This document shows, piece by piece, positions 12,636-25,131 of a stretch of DNA of 64,000 nucleotides (positions are counted from its first letter, which is position 1; each line of letters starts with the position of its first letter). The position numbers were made by a program, and so were the translations under genes. The DNA is taken from the NCBI GenBank assembly GCA_949316235.1, contig OX438757.1, positions 14,998,657 to 15,062,656 on the forward strand, in the 5' to 3' direction. A model generated the notes under the pieces. The model searched no databases and was not told the origin of the DNA. It was given only the letters and a program-made list of their open reading frames with translations. The DNA comes from Oegoconia quadripuncta. Lineage: Eukaryota > Arthropoda > Insecta > Lepidoptera > Autostichidae.

Positions 12636-13359
12636 TTACTAGGTTTTGTAGTTAAAATCGTTCACAAAAAATAGCGCGATACCATTTTTAACATCAGCTA
12701 AACAAAAGCTAAACCAAAACCAAAAACGTTCCGTTCGAACAGTAAAACCGTTGTAAAATAGCGCGATTGGTCCCCAAGTGTGCGTGATGTCGTGTATAAC
12801 TGTACTTTACTGATTAATTTTGACATACGATATGTATAACGCTATAGTTTTTATGTTTTTCATATGTTTGACATAGACGTAACAATGGTTACAATTCTTA
12901 ATTGTTAAATGAATGACATACCTATTATGGTGACATGTTCCTTTATTACATTTTGTTCATTTTGTGTTTCCACAATATTTTAACATTAGAATTACATTAA
13001 ATAATCATGTAATTCTACAAATTATTGCATTATTTTATATTTGACAATTACTTTTATTTTAGACTTCATTAATTTACGAAACTGTATGTCATTGTAAAAG
13101 TGAACTAAATAAATCTAATCTAATCATAGATCTTCTCGACCTCTTCCATCTAGACTTCTGGGACTGACGAGACTATCCTGCCAATCTCGGTCTTTAGCTT
13201 GATCAGCTGGCTCTGTCCCACAGACAAGTCTTGAGAAAATTTTAGAGACCATATTCCGCTAGGTATATTGCCTCTTTAATACCATAATTTGATTCGGCAG
13301 CCACACCACTGTCTAATGAAGAAGAGCAGCGTCATCGACTGCACATCAACATTAGCAGC

Positions 13360-13475
13360 GGCAGATATCTCCGCTTGAGGATAGTTAGACAGCTTTATGT
13401 AACTTGTATAGCGCTCTCTTTCTAACTATGCTCAAGCGCAGAACTATGCTCGCGCAACATTAGGAAATACGGGCC
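13360..13475. mobile_element. CTTGAG-rich MITE, right half
   Basis: Ends TACGGGCC followed by TAA, the complement of the left terminus of the same family at 13522 and 62574. Contains CTTGAG and CTCAAG. Confidence 0.5.
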
Positions 13476-13521
13476 TAAAACTCTCTGTAGGTATCTAAAT
13501 CGTGGTCTCTCAGTGCTCTAA

Positions 13522-13670
13522 GGCCCGTATTAATAAATGGTTCTTGAGATTGAGATCGCATCTCAGTCTCAAGACCATTTTTTCTGATGCTGTTTTAATA
13601 TGCAACAGATTCTCAAGCGTCCACTTGAGGCCAATCTAATAAAAAAGCTCAAAGTCACGGAGCGAGTATG
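13522..13670. mobile_element. CTTGAG-rich MITE, left half
   Basis: Starts GGCCCGTATTAATAAATGG after TAA, then five CTTGAG/CTCAAG motifs or near variants. The right end is missing. Confidence 0.5.
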
Positions 13671-14104
13671 TAGAGGGCGATGCTCGGTGAATCATTACGA
13701 GATGGAATCAGAAATGCAGAAATCCATAGAAGATTAAGATACAAAATTAATAAAACTACGTAATTTAAAAAGTGATTAACCAAAATGTATTTTATTTATA
13801 TGTTTAAGAGGGTTTATTCCATCCAGTGGCGCCGTAATTGGATAAATAAAGATTCCTTTTTAAATTCAGAATAAATGACAAAACAAATACCGCTGTGACC
13901 TGTACTCTGGAAGCCTAAAAGCTAATTATAAGTAATACCTTTGATGGAGGTTATTTTCCAAAATTCACTATTATAAAAAAAGTGGCCGCTTTTATCAACA
14001 ATTTGATATTCTTGAAAACAAAAAACAAACCTTAATAAAAGCTATATATGTACTTATTATTTATACTTTTAGGCTTCTTGTATTTGACGTGAACGTATGA
14101 AGAC

Positions 14105-14460
14105 CGTTTGGTGTAGTGATTAGAAACTCTGCTGCTATACCAAAAGATCGCGGGTTCGAATCCCGCTAGGGACATAATATTTGTATGATGAATACGGACA
14201 TCTGTACCCGAGTTATGGATGTTTTTCATTTATATATGTATTTATTTACAAAAAAAAAATATTTGTGTAGTGTATCAACCATCGGGGTGTCCACAACACA
14301 AGTCTAGTTGTTTGGTGTTGCGGGTGCCCATGGGCGGCGGTGATTGCTTTCCATCAGGTGACCCGCATGCTCGTTTGCCGCCCTCTCATATTAAAAAAAA
14401 AAAAAAAAAAAAACTAGATGGCGCTGTCTGTATAATGTCCAAGGATATTATATTGTATGT
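14105..14460 (+). mobile_element. SINE family B with LINE 3' end inserted
   Basis: Head GTTTGGTGTAGTGATTAG and B-box GCGGGTTCGAATCCCGC, body to TCTAGTTGTTT at about 14313; resumes after the insert with CTAGATGGCGCTGTCTG. Confidence 0.8.
14314..14413 (+). mobile_element. 5'-truncated LINE 3' end
   Basis: GGGTGCCCATGGGCGGCGG, GCTTTCCATCAGGTGACCCG, CGTTTGCCGCCCTCTCATAT and a run of about 21 A. Same end, reversed, at 18119-18210. Confidence 0.75.
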
Positions 14461-15059
14461 CCAAGGATATTGTGTTTCTAGTATTTGTATGTGTTTGTGC
14501 GTATTTAGATGAGGTGTGTTTAGGTGTATGAAATACTTGTGATATTGATAAAAAGAGCTGCTAGTTTAGACAATATCTATAAATAATACGGCTGAATATC
14601 AAGCGATTTTCTTTGACTAATTTAGCCGGTTTTTGTGTGGTCGACGTCGTACCTACGTAACTAATTTAATGCGCACGTGAGCGAGTCGACGACTCTGCCC
14701 GTCGAAGATTTATTGTTTAAATCGTTTTATGATGTGTTACGCCAATAGATTCGCTACATTTCGTTACGCGGTTTTATTTATTTTGTGATACGATTTATTT
14801 CAACTTCAACAATAAGTTCGTCAGTATTCGCTAAGTGCATAATAGATTCATTCAAAACATTAGAACACAATACTAATTGGGATTATTTTGACGTCGATTT
14901 TTCCATACGCCACTTGTTGTCGACTGAACAGACGCAGATATGCCAGATAAGTCGGAGGTTCACGACGGATAGGGGAGGCACACTTAGAAAATGTTATGAG
15001 TATTCTAATAAATTGAATATATGAATGAATTATGTTTATTTCGGTATATGTGAACAACA

Positions 15060-15161
15060 TGGAGGTAAATATAATATCTCAGAAGTATGCCGATCCGGCT
15101 ACAGCTCAGCATAACCGCCAGAACACTGGTGTGCCTAGGCCCCCTAGGGTTTTAAAATAGG
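15060..15161 (+). other. Small ORF of 33 codons, doubtful
   Basis: ATG at 15060 reads MEVNIISQKYADPATAQH and ends PRPPRVLK before TAG. The start is also followed by GGTAAAT, which could be a splice donor after two codons. CG-rich stretches lie upstream (14640-14770). Nothing recognised; may be chance. Confidence 0.15.
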
Positions 15162-15300
15162 GCAAGCCCGTCAGTGTTTTGTGGTTTTTACACAGTTAGT
15201 GAAATTAAATAGGTCACCAACCAAGCACGACGTTTCAGTTTGACATATGACATATCCGAAAGAAAGATAGATAAGAAAGTTATCTATGGTTGTACCTATA

Positions 15301-15331
15301 TGTATTAAGGATTATTATCATCCTTAATACA
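15301..15331. repeat. Snapback hairpin
   Basis: 12 bp arms TGTATTAAGGAT/ATCCTTAATACA, 7-base loop. Confidence 0.7.
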
Positions 15332-16039
15332 TGTACTTCATTTTGTACAACAATTATAAATAGGTCTTTTTGTATTCTTCTAGTGATTTAGTTAACAGTC
15401 TATTTTATTCTTAAGTATTGAAACTGTTTACCTGTGTGCATGCTGTGTTCACATCCAGTAGGATACATTCAATAATTATGTCGTAATGTTGGGTAAGACT
15501 GGAAATATTTTGAATTGTGTCCAGTTTTGTGAACCGTTTAAAAAAAAAAACAAAAAAAAATATCCTTTCCCAATCGAGCTTACATGCAGAGTCTTTTTAA
15601 ATCCCAACGGTCATAATCTTACTTGCGCCTTAATTAGCCACCGTGCATCAGCAAGGCACATCTGACTGTGTTCGTGCCTGCTCCTCGGAGCGTGGCACGT
15701 TTCACTCCAGCTATTCGCCGCGAGAAAACAACTAGCAACCACATTTTTACGCCACAATCTCGCTCGAGAGCACACAGTATATTAAAACTATTTCAAATTA
15801 CTAAAAACTGCACTCTACATGTATGAAAATAAAAGTGGTAATGCCCAGTTCGCGGGTTGATGCACTCAGCCGAGATCATTGTCGTGTTATGCCGTTTTGT
15901 TGTAAATCGAATATCTGTGCAGATTATGGATTGGCGATCCGAGTAGTAATTTGTGATATAACATAAAAAACTACCGAACGCAATAATATACAATGCAATT
16001 GTGTTAAAAGCATTGATATAGATATGTTATAGATAATAT

Positions 16040-16395
16040 GGTCGCGCGAACAAATCTTTTTCGCACTTTTCTACTATTAAGATAAAACAGCGCCATCTCT
16101 TGGATTTTTTTAGTCTGTGCTCTACATATTAATGGGTTACTAACTGCAAGAAAAAATAACAATATTGATTAAGAATAATGTGTTTTACGAGTAATTGGGT
16201 AGGTACTGTGGTAATAAATTTTTGTAACACGCATTAATTTTGGGTCCTTTTCTGTGGTAAGTGATGCATTAAGATGCATCACTTACCACATGTTGTAAAC
16301 AACATAAAATTTGATACGACAGTTCGCGAACGAAGTCGGTGTTCTCGGCAAATAGTTACTATACTCTTTGGTCGGTGTGTGCCACCAAACTCCCG
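16040..16395 (+). repeat. Dispersed repeat, family I
   Basis: GTCGCGCGAACAAATCTTTT, CAGCGCCATCTCTT and GCGAACGAAGTCGGTG. Relatives at 31205-31400, 36836-36900 and 38690-39300. Class unknown. Confidence 0.5.
16253..16290. repeat. Snapback hairpin in family I repeat
   Basis: 17 bp perfect arms TGTGGTAAGTGATGCAT/ATGCATCACTTACCACA, loop TAAG. The sister copy at 38851 has only the left arm. Confidence 0.85.
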
Positions 16396-17140
16396 TTGTA
16401 TACGCAGTAAAATATACAGGGTGAGTTTTTTTACCATGAGGAAATAGGGTATATTACTTAAGTGAAATAGAAGGCATAGGTAGTTTTTTTTTTCAAAACC
16501 ATCATCGAATAAAGCGTTGTATCATTTGACGGTCACGTTTGTAGCCTTTTCCAAATAATTACATCATATTAAATAGATGAACAAACTTTGAGAAAATATA
16601 TAGTTTCAAATAAATTTCGCATGATAGGAACCTTACGTACGAATCCCGCCAGTCGCATATCAATTTCTGGGCGTCAATGAAGCTTCTGAAAAAAAAAAAA
16701 ATTAAACTACCTATACCAATACCTTCTATTTCACTACTAATATGCCCAATTTTTTTCTTCACGGTAAAAAAACCCTGCTGCTTTTCATACCAAACACTTG
16801 GCTAGCCAAATCGTAAGAGACCACAACTGATCAGGTTAGATAATAAACTAATTTACCTACGTCATCAAATTACTGCGAAGAATTTCACATCAATCACCCA
16901 TAATACCTAAAATGGCACTTTAAAATTTCACTTTCAATGTCGGTTTAGCAACAGTCGCGCGTCCGTACTAGAAACTCGGCGGGCGCCTTCGCCGATGTAT
17001 TAATTTTATGGGAAGTGATCGCGACAGTTTCCACCAATCAGTTCCGGCAGAGGAGCAATTCGACTTTGTCTACCTTTTTATGTCAGCTGCTTTATGCGTG
17101 AGTGAAATTAGGTTTGTTGTTCTTCTGTTCTATTACATAC

Positions 17141-17910
17141 ATAACGTTACGACCATTATCTCGAAGGGGGTGGTCAGAAATATCCCAAACATGAGTATGT
17201 GGGTGTTCAAACATTAATTTGATTGAAACAACATCTTTACATATATAACGTCACGACCATTATCTCGAAGGGGGTGGTCAGAAATATCCCAAACATGAGT
17301 ATGTGGGTGTTCAACCATTAATTTGATTGAAACAACATCTTTACACACATAACGTCACGACCATTATCTCGAAGGGGGTGGTCAGAAATATCCCAAACAT
17401 GAGTATGTGGGTGTTCAAACATTAATTTGATTGAAACAACATCTTTACATATATAACGTCACGACCATTATCTCGAAGGGGGTGGTCAGAAATATCCCAA
17501 ACATGAGTATGTGGGTGTTCAACCATTAATTTGATTGAAACAACATCTTTACACACATAACGTCACGACCATTATCTCGAAGGGGGTGGTCAGAAATATC
17601 CTAAACATGTGTATGTGGGTGTTCAAACATTAATTTGATTGAAACAACATCTTTACATATATAACGTCACGACCATTATCTCGAAGGGGGTGGTCAGAAA
17701 TATCCCAAACATGAGTATGTGGGTGTTCAACCATTAATTTGATTGAAACAACATCTTTACACACATAACGTCACGACCATTATCTCGAAGGGGGTGGTCA
17801 GAAATATCCCAAACATGTGTATGTGGGTGTTCAAACATTAATTTGATTGAAACAACATCTTTACATACATAATGTCACGATCATTGTCTCGAAGTTGGTG
17901 GTCAGAAATA
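17141..17910 (+). repeat. 104 bp tandem repeat with alternating A/B units
   Basis: Units start (ATAACG) at 17141, 17245, 17349, 17453, 17557, 17661, 17765 and, diverged, 17869: a constant 104 bp. Odd units carry CAAACATT and TTTACATAT, even units CAACCATT and TTTACACAC, so the real repeating unit is a 208 bp dimer. Core: CACGACCATTATCTCGAAGG and GGTGGTCAGAAATATCCCAA. The last unit is truncated and diverged. A single distant relative may lie at 42127-42190. Confidence 0.95.
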
Positions 17911-17924
17911 TAACTAATAATTTT

Positions 17925-18098
17925 TATTTTAATGACTTAAGCTTGACATTGTTATTTTTAATTGTGAATGGTATAAGATTTGAAGTATATAAATAGATTT
18001 TAATATTTGCACGTCTGCAAGCAGACTGGATACACCGAACTCTAATTTTATTAAGAACTGTATATTGCAAATAAATGATTGATTGATTGATTGATTGA
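17925..18098 (+). mobile_element. LINE-type 3' tail with (GATT)n
   Basis: ATTGCAAATAAATGATTGAT continues as six GATT units. Similar GATT tails lie near 2989 and 54277. An AATAAA precedes the tail. Confidence 0.45.
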
Positions 18099-18112
18099 TT
18101 ATGTTGGCAGCA

Positions 18113-18433
18113 ATGTTTTTAATTTTTTTTTATATGAGAGGGCGGCAGACGAGCATGCGGGTCACCTGATGGAAAGCAATCACCGCCGCCCATGGACACC
18201 CGCAACACCAAAAGGGTCACAGATGCGTTGCTTTTCTTGAAGGTTCCAATGTCGTACTCGTTCGGGAATACCGTTGCAGGAAGTCCGTTCCACAGGGTGA
18301 TCGTACGTGGTAAGAAGTTTCTTGAGAAATGTACAGTGGTAGACTTCCACTCATCCAGGTAATGTGGATGGAAATTTAATTTTCGCCGAGAAGTGTATCG
18401 GTTAAATTGAGCAGCGGGTATTAGCTCGAACAA
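18113..18433 (-). mobile_element. LINE C-terminal fragment and 3' end
   Basis: Reversed, it encodes [35 protein letters not shown] and [10 protein letters not shown], the stretch that commonly closes the reverse-transcriptase ORF of insect non-LTR elements. The 3' UTR GGGCGGCGGTGATTGC runs into an A tail at 18119-18130. Confidence 0.75.
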
Positions 18434-19200
18434 TATTGTATTGTATTCAATATTAAAGGAATTATTGGGGCATCATTGCGTTTTTCACGTTCACAAAACT
18501 TTTCAAAGTTTTGGCCATGATTTGAGTCGAAAATCTAATGAAAATATACAAATCTGCGGGAGCGTTTTCTTGTGCCAATAACTTTGAAAGACAGGGGAGC
18601 CAACATAACACCATAGGTATTATACGTTGAAACGCACTCTAACACGTTCCGGGACATCTCCAGACATTAAAGAAGTTTTACTGTTATTACGTCTAAATGC
18701 GTGACGTGTCTCGCAATGTAGATCTATTGCTAAAATCATTCCCCTAGTTTAATCTAAAATACAATAAAAATCACACTGAAATCGGTCAAAGACTAGACAC
18801 AACTTCGTGAAACACCTATCGTTTTCGGCGGAGGCTAAAAAAAGCAAAAAAAAGTTGCTTATTACTTCCATGGCGCTATGTGAGAATGTGTTATAGTTAG
18901 TGATCAACTTTCCTTGACCACAAAAGAGTACATACGTATAAATAGCAAAGTGAAAATGTACTAAGCAAGTATTTTAACAATGACATTGAATTCTTTGTGT
19001 AACTTAGCGTGCGTTGGTAATTTCTTCGCATTCACTGCGCGGAGTCATCGCGGTAGTAGATAAATCGACAGTAGCACAAAATAGCGCCGCTGCCGCTACG
19101 TACCTACGTACTTTGTGACAGTAGTTTGGAGAGAGATTTGTCCTACTTACCTCTGCGATCTGCATTAATACATAAATTGCAGTAAATTACTTGAATTACT
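18434..19200. other. No gene seen
   Basis: Non-coding, with a short CG-rich block at 19010-19100. Confidence 0.4.
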
Positions 19201-19203
19201 TAG

Positions 19204-19680
19204 AAGCGTCGGTGGCTCAGCGGTTAAGACGCGGTCTCCCAATTTGGGAGGTCTGGGATCTGGGCCATGTACCAATGCGTTATTAAATTTAATTTAATGA
19301 CATGTGCATTTATCCGATCGTGAGGAAACCTGTATGTCTGAGAAATAAAAAATCAAAGGCATCAAACATTCGATCCCCAGCGGGGTACATGTTTAAGTAC
19401 TCGGTTTGGTTGGTGGTAGGGCATTTTAAAATGTCCGCCTGGCTAGCTACCACCATCTTTTCTAAATCTGCCGACAAGCAGCAATGTTAATAGCATTGTT
19501 GTGTTCCGGTTGTCAGAGATAAGATAGCCAGTCCCCCAAATGTGTTGGGGTTTCCGGGTCAGTACGCTTCCACCTTCGACCTCATCGTCAAGGACGAACC
19601 CTTCGTGCATAAAAAAAATGTGAAGTACCCTACCCGCATTGGGCCAGCGTGGTGGACTATGGCCCATACTCCCTCATAAT
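19204..19680 (+). mobile_element. SINE family C split by family D
   Basis: Head GCGTCGGTGGCTCAGCGG and GGAGGTCTGGGATC, body to ATCAAAGGCAT at 19359; resumes after 19616 with GTGAAGTACCCTACCCGC and GGGCCAGCGTGGTGGACTAT. Confidence 0.75.
19370..19616 (+). mobile_element. SINE family D, nested and headless
   Basis: Starts inside the B-box region (CGATCCCCAGCGGGGTAC) and ends GTGCATAAAAAAAA. Part of the 3' body (around 19580) is deleted. Confidence 0.75.
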
Positions 19681-19789
19681 AGAAGTTATTGACATAGGTA
19701 TATTTTAATTTTTTTATTATTACATTGTTATTTTCGAGATTTTAAATTTCTACTACTTCTTCTACTTCGCCGGAATAACTATATCGCGG

Positions 19790-19865
19790 ATATATTTAAT
19801 TTATCCCGCAGGAATCGGGATTGAGCCAAACAAAAAAACAAACTTTTGCATTTATAATATTAGTT
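19790..19865 (-). repeat. Dispersed repeat, family G
   Basis: Ends ACTTTTGCATTTATAATAT then TAGTTAG, matching 26287-26405 and 33394-33758. Confidence 0.45.
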
Positions 19866-20299
19866 AGATCAGCTTTTGGGCTTCCCGAGTGCCTGCAGGT
19901 CAGAGCATTTTTTTTGGATATATTGTTGATTTAAAAAGAAATATTAATTTATCCATTGAGGGCGCCACTGGACGGTATAAACACTCGTGACGCTATATAA
20001 CGCATAACGCAATTATTAAACGCGGTTTATGTACCATGCATGACATGCAATGTACCGTTATGTATCAATCAATAATACAATACTGTACTATGGATAATAT
20101 TCGATTTGCGTGACTATTCGTAGATATAATAATGCGTGTGTATTTGAACAGCAGCCAACTAAACTATGTTGGTATTAGAGATGCCATAAAAAGTGATTAC
20201 CTACTTAGCAATCCCTAAGACGAAAAAACAATATTATGTATAGGTATGTAAACAATAGATGATAGGCCACTTGATACGACACGATATTTTATTGAAGAA

Positions 20300-20480
20300 C
20301 ATAATTGAGGGAAAGATTTAAGGAAAGAGAGGAAGGGGAAGACCTAGGCGTAATTACTTTGACTAAGTGAAAGAAAAGGTGAATGTCGTGTCGTACCAAG
20401 AGGTTAAAACGAGGGCGGAAAGTAGAGAGACATGGTCGTTAATCCACCGACAAGAGCATAGCTCTTAAATTGAAGACGAA
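20300..20480 (+). mobile_element. LINE ORF C-terminus, decayed
   Basis: Encodes GRGRPRRNYFD, stop, then VSYQEVKTRAESRETW and HRQEHSS, the tail typical of some insect non-LTR polymerases. At least one internal stop. Confidence 0.55.
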
Positions 20481-21460
20481 GTAAACAATATGTTGCATGT
20501 CACGCCACTGATCTATAACTTCAAACTTCAAGCATTTATTTCATGATATCATTTTTTGAATGTAAATTTATATGTACTGGAAATAATAATCCCATCAAAA
20601 ACATAAAATGTACAAAAATGTCAAGTCTCGCACGGCAATTCTTCCGTCTTTAAAAGTTGTGAGATATTTTCTGCTGAGGCAGCATTTAGATTGATGTCTC
20701 TCATAGTTTGGCTGGTCTCTTAATGTTTCAGGTACTCGAGATCTTCAACGATCCTAGTTTTAATAGATTTACCTACCTTAATGTAGGTACTAAACTTGAG
20801 ATAAGCGCTGTGCCAAATTTCAGCCCTCTATAGGTATAGTGGATATCTAGTGGTACTAAGTATAGCCTAACATATTTAGTTTCAACTATGTAACATTTTC
20901 TGAATAAACATTATTCTTATTCTTACTAGATCTTTTTGATGATCGGTGAGTGAGTATGTTGGCTACCTACGAGTATAGCTCGTAAACCCTTTAGTTTACG
21001 AGCTATACTATATACGAGATATATCTAATTATACATACAAGTATCTACTTTTCGTCATTGAAAGTTATCCAAAAGGAACACCTCTAGAGTTATCCAAAAG
21101 GAGATTACAGGGGGGTCAAAAGAGGCTTCGAGAAAAGGATTTTACGCTCGACTTGGCGGGCGCACTCCCGTGCACCCAGGTAGAGTTTAATGCATTTATC
21201 GGTCAGTATGTCCAAACACTTACAGCTTCGGAAACGGCAAAGCGAGAGGAGTCGTGTAAGGTGTTGATGATGAAGTCAGTTTTATGAACGACATAATAAT
21301 AATGGAAATACAAATGAAAATTATTACCAACGAAATAAGTGTCGGCCAATTTTTATTAGAATGCAATATAATTAAGAATAAATTTTTGAGCATAAATAAA
21401 TTTGTAATAGAGTTTTTTTATTGAACACTGTTTTATTAATAAAATCAAATATGTTCAACT
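20481..21460. other. No gene seen
   Basis: Non-coding. GTTATCCAAAAGGA is repeated directly at 21065 and 21090. Confidence 0.4.
20972..21009. repeat. Snapback hairpin
   Basis: 16 bp perfect arms AGTATAGCTCGTAAAC/GTTTACGAGCTATACT, 6-base loop. Confidence 0.85.
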
Positions 21461-21462
21461 GG

Positions 21463-21545
21463 TTTTTTTATGCACAACGGATCGGTACTTGACCTCAATC
21501 ACACTTGATGTTAAGTGAAGATGAGGTCGAAGGTGGAAGCGTACT
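21463..21545 (-). mobile_element. SINE family D, 3' fragment
   Basis: T-run, ATGCACAACGGATCGGTACT and GATGAGGTCGAAGGTGGAAG, then the match stops. Confidence 0.65.
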
Positions 21546-23635
21546 GAATAGATAGTTGAAAATATTGGAGTAGAGGTGAAGTTACATAGGCCACTTAGTA
21601 AAAATGATACAGAGATAATTGCAACAGAGATTATTACTCGTCAAACAATAGTTAACCGTTCGACGACCCCGCAAAATACAATCGATTAGGTCATCGTCAC
21701 CGCAATTCATCGCAAAATCACTCACTTTCGATATCGCAAAAACGCACCCGATGAGTTTGCGGGCCTGAGAACACCTATTGTGATGAATTGCCTATTGTTG
21801 GACCAAGTAAAAGTTGATACATTGTGTAAGGGGGTATGTTCATAGGTAGGCTGTAGTTTGCATAATTTATAGTTTCCTTGTTTTTCCCTGGTTTTGTTTC
21901 CTTGTGGTAGAACAATTTCCATGAGACTTACATTTTGCAACTTTACACAAACAATCGTTGTTACATTATGCGTCTTTTAAGTTGGCAAAGGGTTTTCCAC
22001 CAGATTTCTTTGGATTTAGTACGACGTTAATTTTACCAATTAACGTCAATTGTGATGCGTTTTTCGAAAAAGTAGGTACCTATATGAAAGCGTTACACCA
22101 ACAAAGTACAACTTAATATTGTTGAAATCATCAATTAGATCAGAAGCCTCCGTAAATAATTAGTTAGGACATGGACTCAATAATTCATTACGACAGTCGT
22201 TTTGTTAAGAATTCTACACCAATAAGAACGTGGCACTGACATTTTTGATGATATACTATATTTTGCAGTATGATACTTGAAGTAGGTATCGGAGAAGGAC
22301 AACAGATTTCTTTTTATGTGGGTAAAATACCACGCAGCTGCGCTCAGAGACTAGTCTATTAATAATTCTTTCTGAGCGACAAGTAATTTATTTTTCTTTT
22401 TATTGCATATTTCCTGACATTGAAATTAATTAATTTATCGTTAATAATTAATACTAATTTGACTTGTTTAATAATTTACTATATATTTATTATTATGCTA
22501 TAAGACGATGATATTTGCACGCCATAAATGGCAGAATATGCGACCGCGCTGTATTATATTTAAAGATCAATTGTTAGACCATATTCTTGTGAATAAATAT
22601 TTCATTTCATTACTAACTGGATTACATAATCAACTAAGACTACTTATGTGTATAATTTAAGTGAAATTGCATGTTTAAACATGGAATACTTATAGTGACA
22701 TTGATAAGTAGTAAATACTCGTTAACGAGCCATGATTATGATCACTTATGTAGCAAAATCATTTGGTTTATCATCAATATCATTATCATACGTAACTTCA
22801 TATCATAATAGACGTACCTATGTTTGAGATACTTTCTAGGTGTGACTGGATTAGCCATTTGTCTGCAGGTATGTATGTTATGTAGGTATGTGTATTTTAC
22901 TCGGTAAGTTGATGATTGTGCAATACCTAATATAATATCCCAACAAATACATCTTGACAGCACGTGACAGCATTGTCGGGATCTTCTTCATATTTGTATT
23001 TCTATTTTAGCTATAATTTACTACTTCTTTGTTTTTGTATCGTGCTGTGGCGTTCATAATAAACTAGTCTTATTTTTATTCTTATCTTGTGATAACTGTT
23101 TAAGTATTTAAAAACGAAAAATAACAGCCGACCGATATTTTGTATTTTTCCTGCCATACTCTGAGGATTAAGACGAATCTAACGCCATCTTGCACTTCAA
23201 AATCATAATATAAATAATAACATAGGAATCTTCCTACAAGCATACTTACACCCGAAAATGAAACCTCCTTCCTGGGGCAGTCGCGTAAAAAGGGCACCAG
23301 TTTCGATAAAAAGAACAAATGAGTTTGTGAACGACCTAACGGCGTACCAAGTTTCTCCCAAGCGAGTAAAAATTATATGGTTACTCGTACGCAGTCAATA
23401 TGAGATGCCTCCTACTAGGAGTGGTGACATGGAAACCTAGTACAGATCGACTGAAACTGGTTATAAGTAAATTGATATGCAACTATGTTGCACAACGGGT
23501 CTAAGCGCACGCGGGAGTGCGCAGCCCATTTCTTGCAAGACGGGTCGATCTATTTTACGTTACAGAATCTTTTCTCTTTTACCGTATTTAAAAATTTATT
23601 CATAATTGTTTTCTTAGTCCAGTTAACTCTTTCCT
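21546..23635. other. No gene seen
   Basis: AT-rich, all frames closed. No repeat family recognised. Confidence 0.4.
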
Positions 23636-23639
23636 TCTT

Positions 23640-24030
23640 ATAAAATCAGAATGAATACATATTTGTTATTAGCTGTTATCTTTCTTGCTTTCGGAGTCGA
23701 AACTTTAGGTCCTTGGGGCCAGAGACTCTACCGCCTACCTCAAAGGTATAGCGATAGCAATGCTCTGCCTGTCTTTGTCATTGTGTTACGATATGACAAG
23801 GACGGATAGTGCATTGACGTCATAAACGATAACAAATCCCATAGCAATTGTGTTAGACGGTCTGATTGCAGGCGCTGATCCTTTCAAAGCCCTTGCCGAT
23901 GTCAATGGGTACCTGAGAGATGGCTGTTTCCTCGATCTATTCTTGAGTATCTGCGTTCAGCCAGGAAACTCTGCTTGGGTTCTGGATACCTTGTCTTGCG
24001 TCGCGGGCTCAATTTTTTACATTTAGTTTG
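23640..24030 (+). mobile_element. LINE-associated C-terminal domain, interrupted
   Basis: Encodes [18 protein letters not shown] and, after about 140 unrelated bases, FKALADVNGYL and LSICVQPGNSAWVLDTL. Together these parallel the copy at 58259-58607 ([32 protein letters not shown]). The family usually follows a non-LTR reverse transcriptase; here it is decayed. Confidence 0.5.
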
Positions 24031-24413
24031 CTTTGAGTTTCATGTATTTATTTAGTAGATTTACTTGAAAATCACGCTTTCCATCCTCTACAGCAACGGA
24101 TCTAATTACTCTTTCATTTGTTAGTCTTTCCTGATGTAGGCTAAATTATAGGCGCCTGTCAACCTGTCTACTTTCCTGATGTCTGTTTTATGCTTTCGTT
24201 ATACATAGATGTACGATTGACTAGGTATCTATACAACTATCTTTACTTCTTAGAGAGAAACTTATATAAGCAAGAATCTGCAGTAGGTACATGTACCTAT
24301 AATTGTATTAATTTATAAAATGAGGCAGTGAGAACAAAATAAGTGGACTAATCCACACGCCTGTATTGAGTTCAAGATACCAAATCAAATTGCAATAGAT
24401 TTCATAATAGTCG

Positions 24414-24415
24414 TA
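24414..24415. repeat. TA target duplication, left
   Basis: TA before TACAATGTGTCCCGG; matched by TA at 26082-26083. Confidence 0.8.
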
Positions 24416-25131
24416 TACAATGTGTCCCGGAGAGAAGTGACCAGCGGGCGTAGTTTGAAAATTTATACAAAATTATCGATAAATCATTTAAATTTAGAGA
24501 CCTAACTGCTTTTGTTTTTTAAAAATTGTTAATCCTTTTTTTTTAATAGACATGTCTGACCTTCTGCACTATTTTAGTCATAATTTCTTTGTTTTTACGT
24601 CTTTCCCAATTCTTTTTTTTTTAATTCAGTGCTGTTATTATTATTCATCAAATTAAGTTATGAAAATTATCCCAAAACAAATAAATAATTTATTAAAAAA
24701 GAAATAAACTTAAAATTCGACCAACAAAACTGTATTTCTTTAAGTTTAAAAATAAAAAAACGAAAAATGTCCCTATAACATCATGTTTTTTTTTAATTAT
24801 TATGATACTACATGATATTCTCTAAAATATCCTCGAACAATGTTTTATGTTATTTCAAATAAATGTGAACGTACGAGACATTGTAATTGACCTTTTATGC
24901 TCCAGTAACTAGATAGAGATAAGTTTAAAAAAATGAAAGTAATGTTTTAAGCAGTTTATTTGCACATTTAAGTGTTTTGTTATTACAATGAATCATTTTG
25001 ATTTTAACATGATAGTTTAATAATAAATAAAAGATACTTAATTTGTTAAAATGGTTGTTTATTAAGAAAAATCAGGTAATTAATTAATTATGTTTTCAAA
25101 ATGACCGCCGTCAGCGGTTATGCAGGCCAGG
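24416..25131 (+). repeat. Left inverted arm of the foldback mariner
   Basis: Pairs with 25367-26081 over its full length, through AAATGACCGCCGTCAGCGGT and TATGCAGGCCAGG at its inner end. Confidence 0.9.

Larger units (their letters stand above)
14470..16035. other. No confirmed gene
   Basis: Holds moderately CG-rich blocks near 14640-14770 and 15600-15780 and the doubtful small ORF at 15060. No splice-bounded coding block was recognised. Confidence 0.35.

Noticed and set aside
14785..15024. Plus-strand 79-codon frame
   Set aside because: No domain, no clear splice borders and ordinary composition; kept only as an unassigned region.
16410..16780. Gene at the GGGTGAGTTTTTTTACC / GTAAAAAAAC-like borders
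   Set aside because: The sequence recurs at 32480-32720 and has no coding frame; it is a repeat of unknown class.
17141..17910. CRISPR-like array
   Set aside because: Repeat and 'spacer' are equally conserved over 104 bp; it is a plain tandem satellite in a eukaryotic genome.
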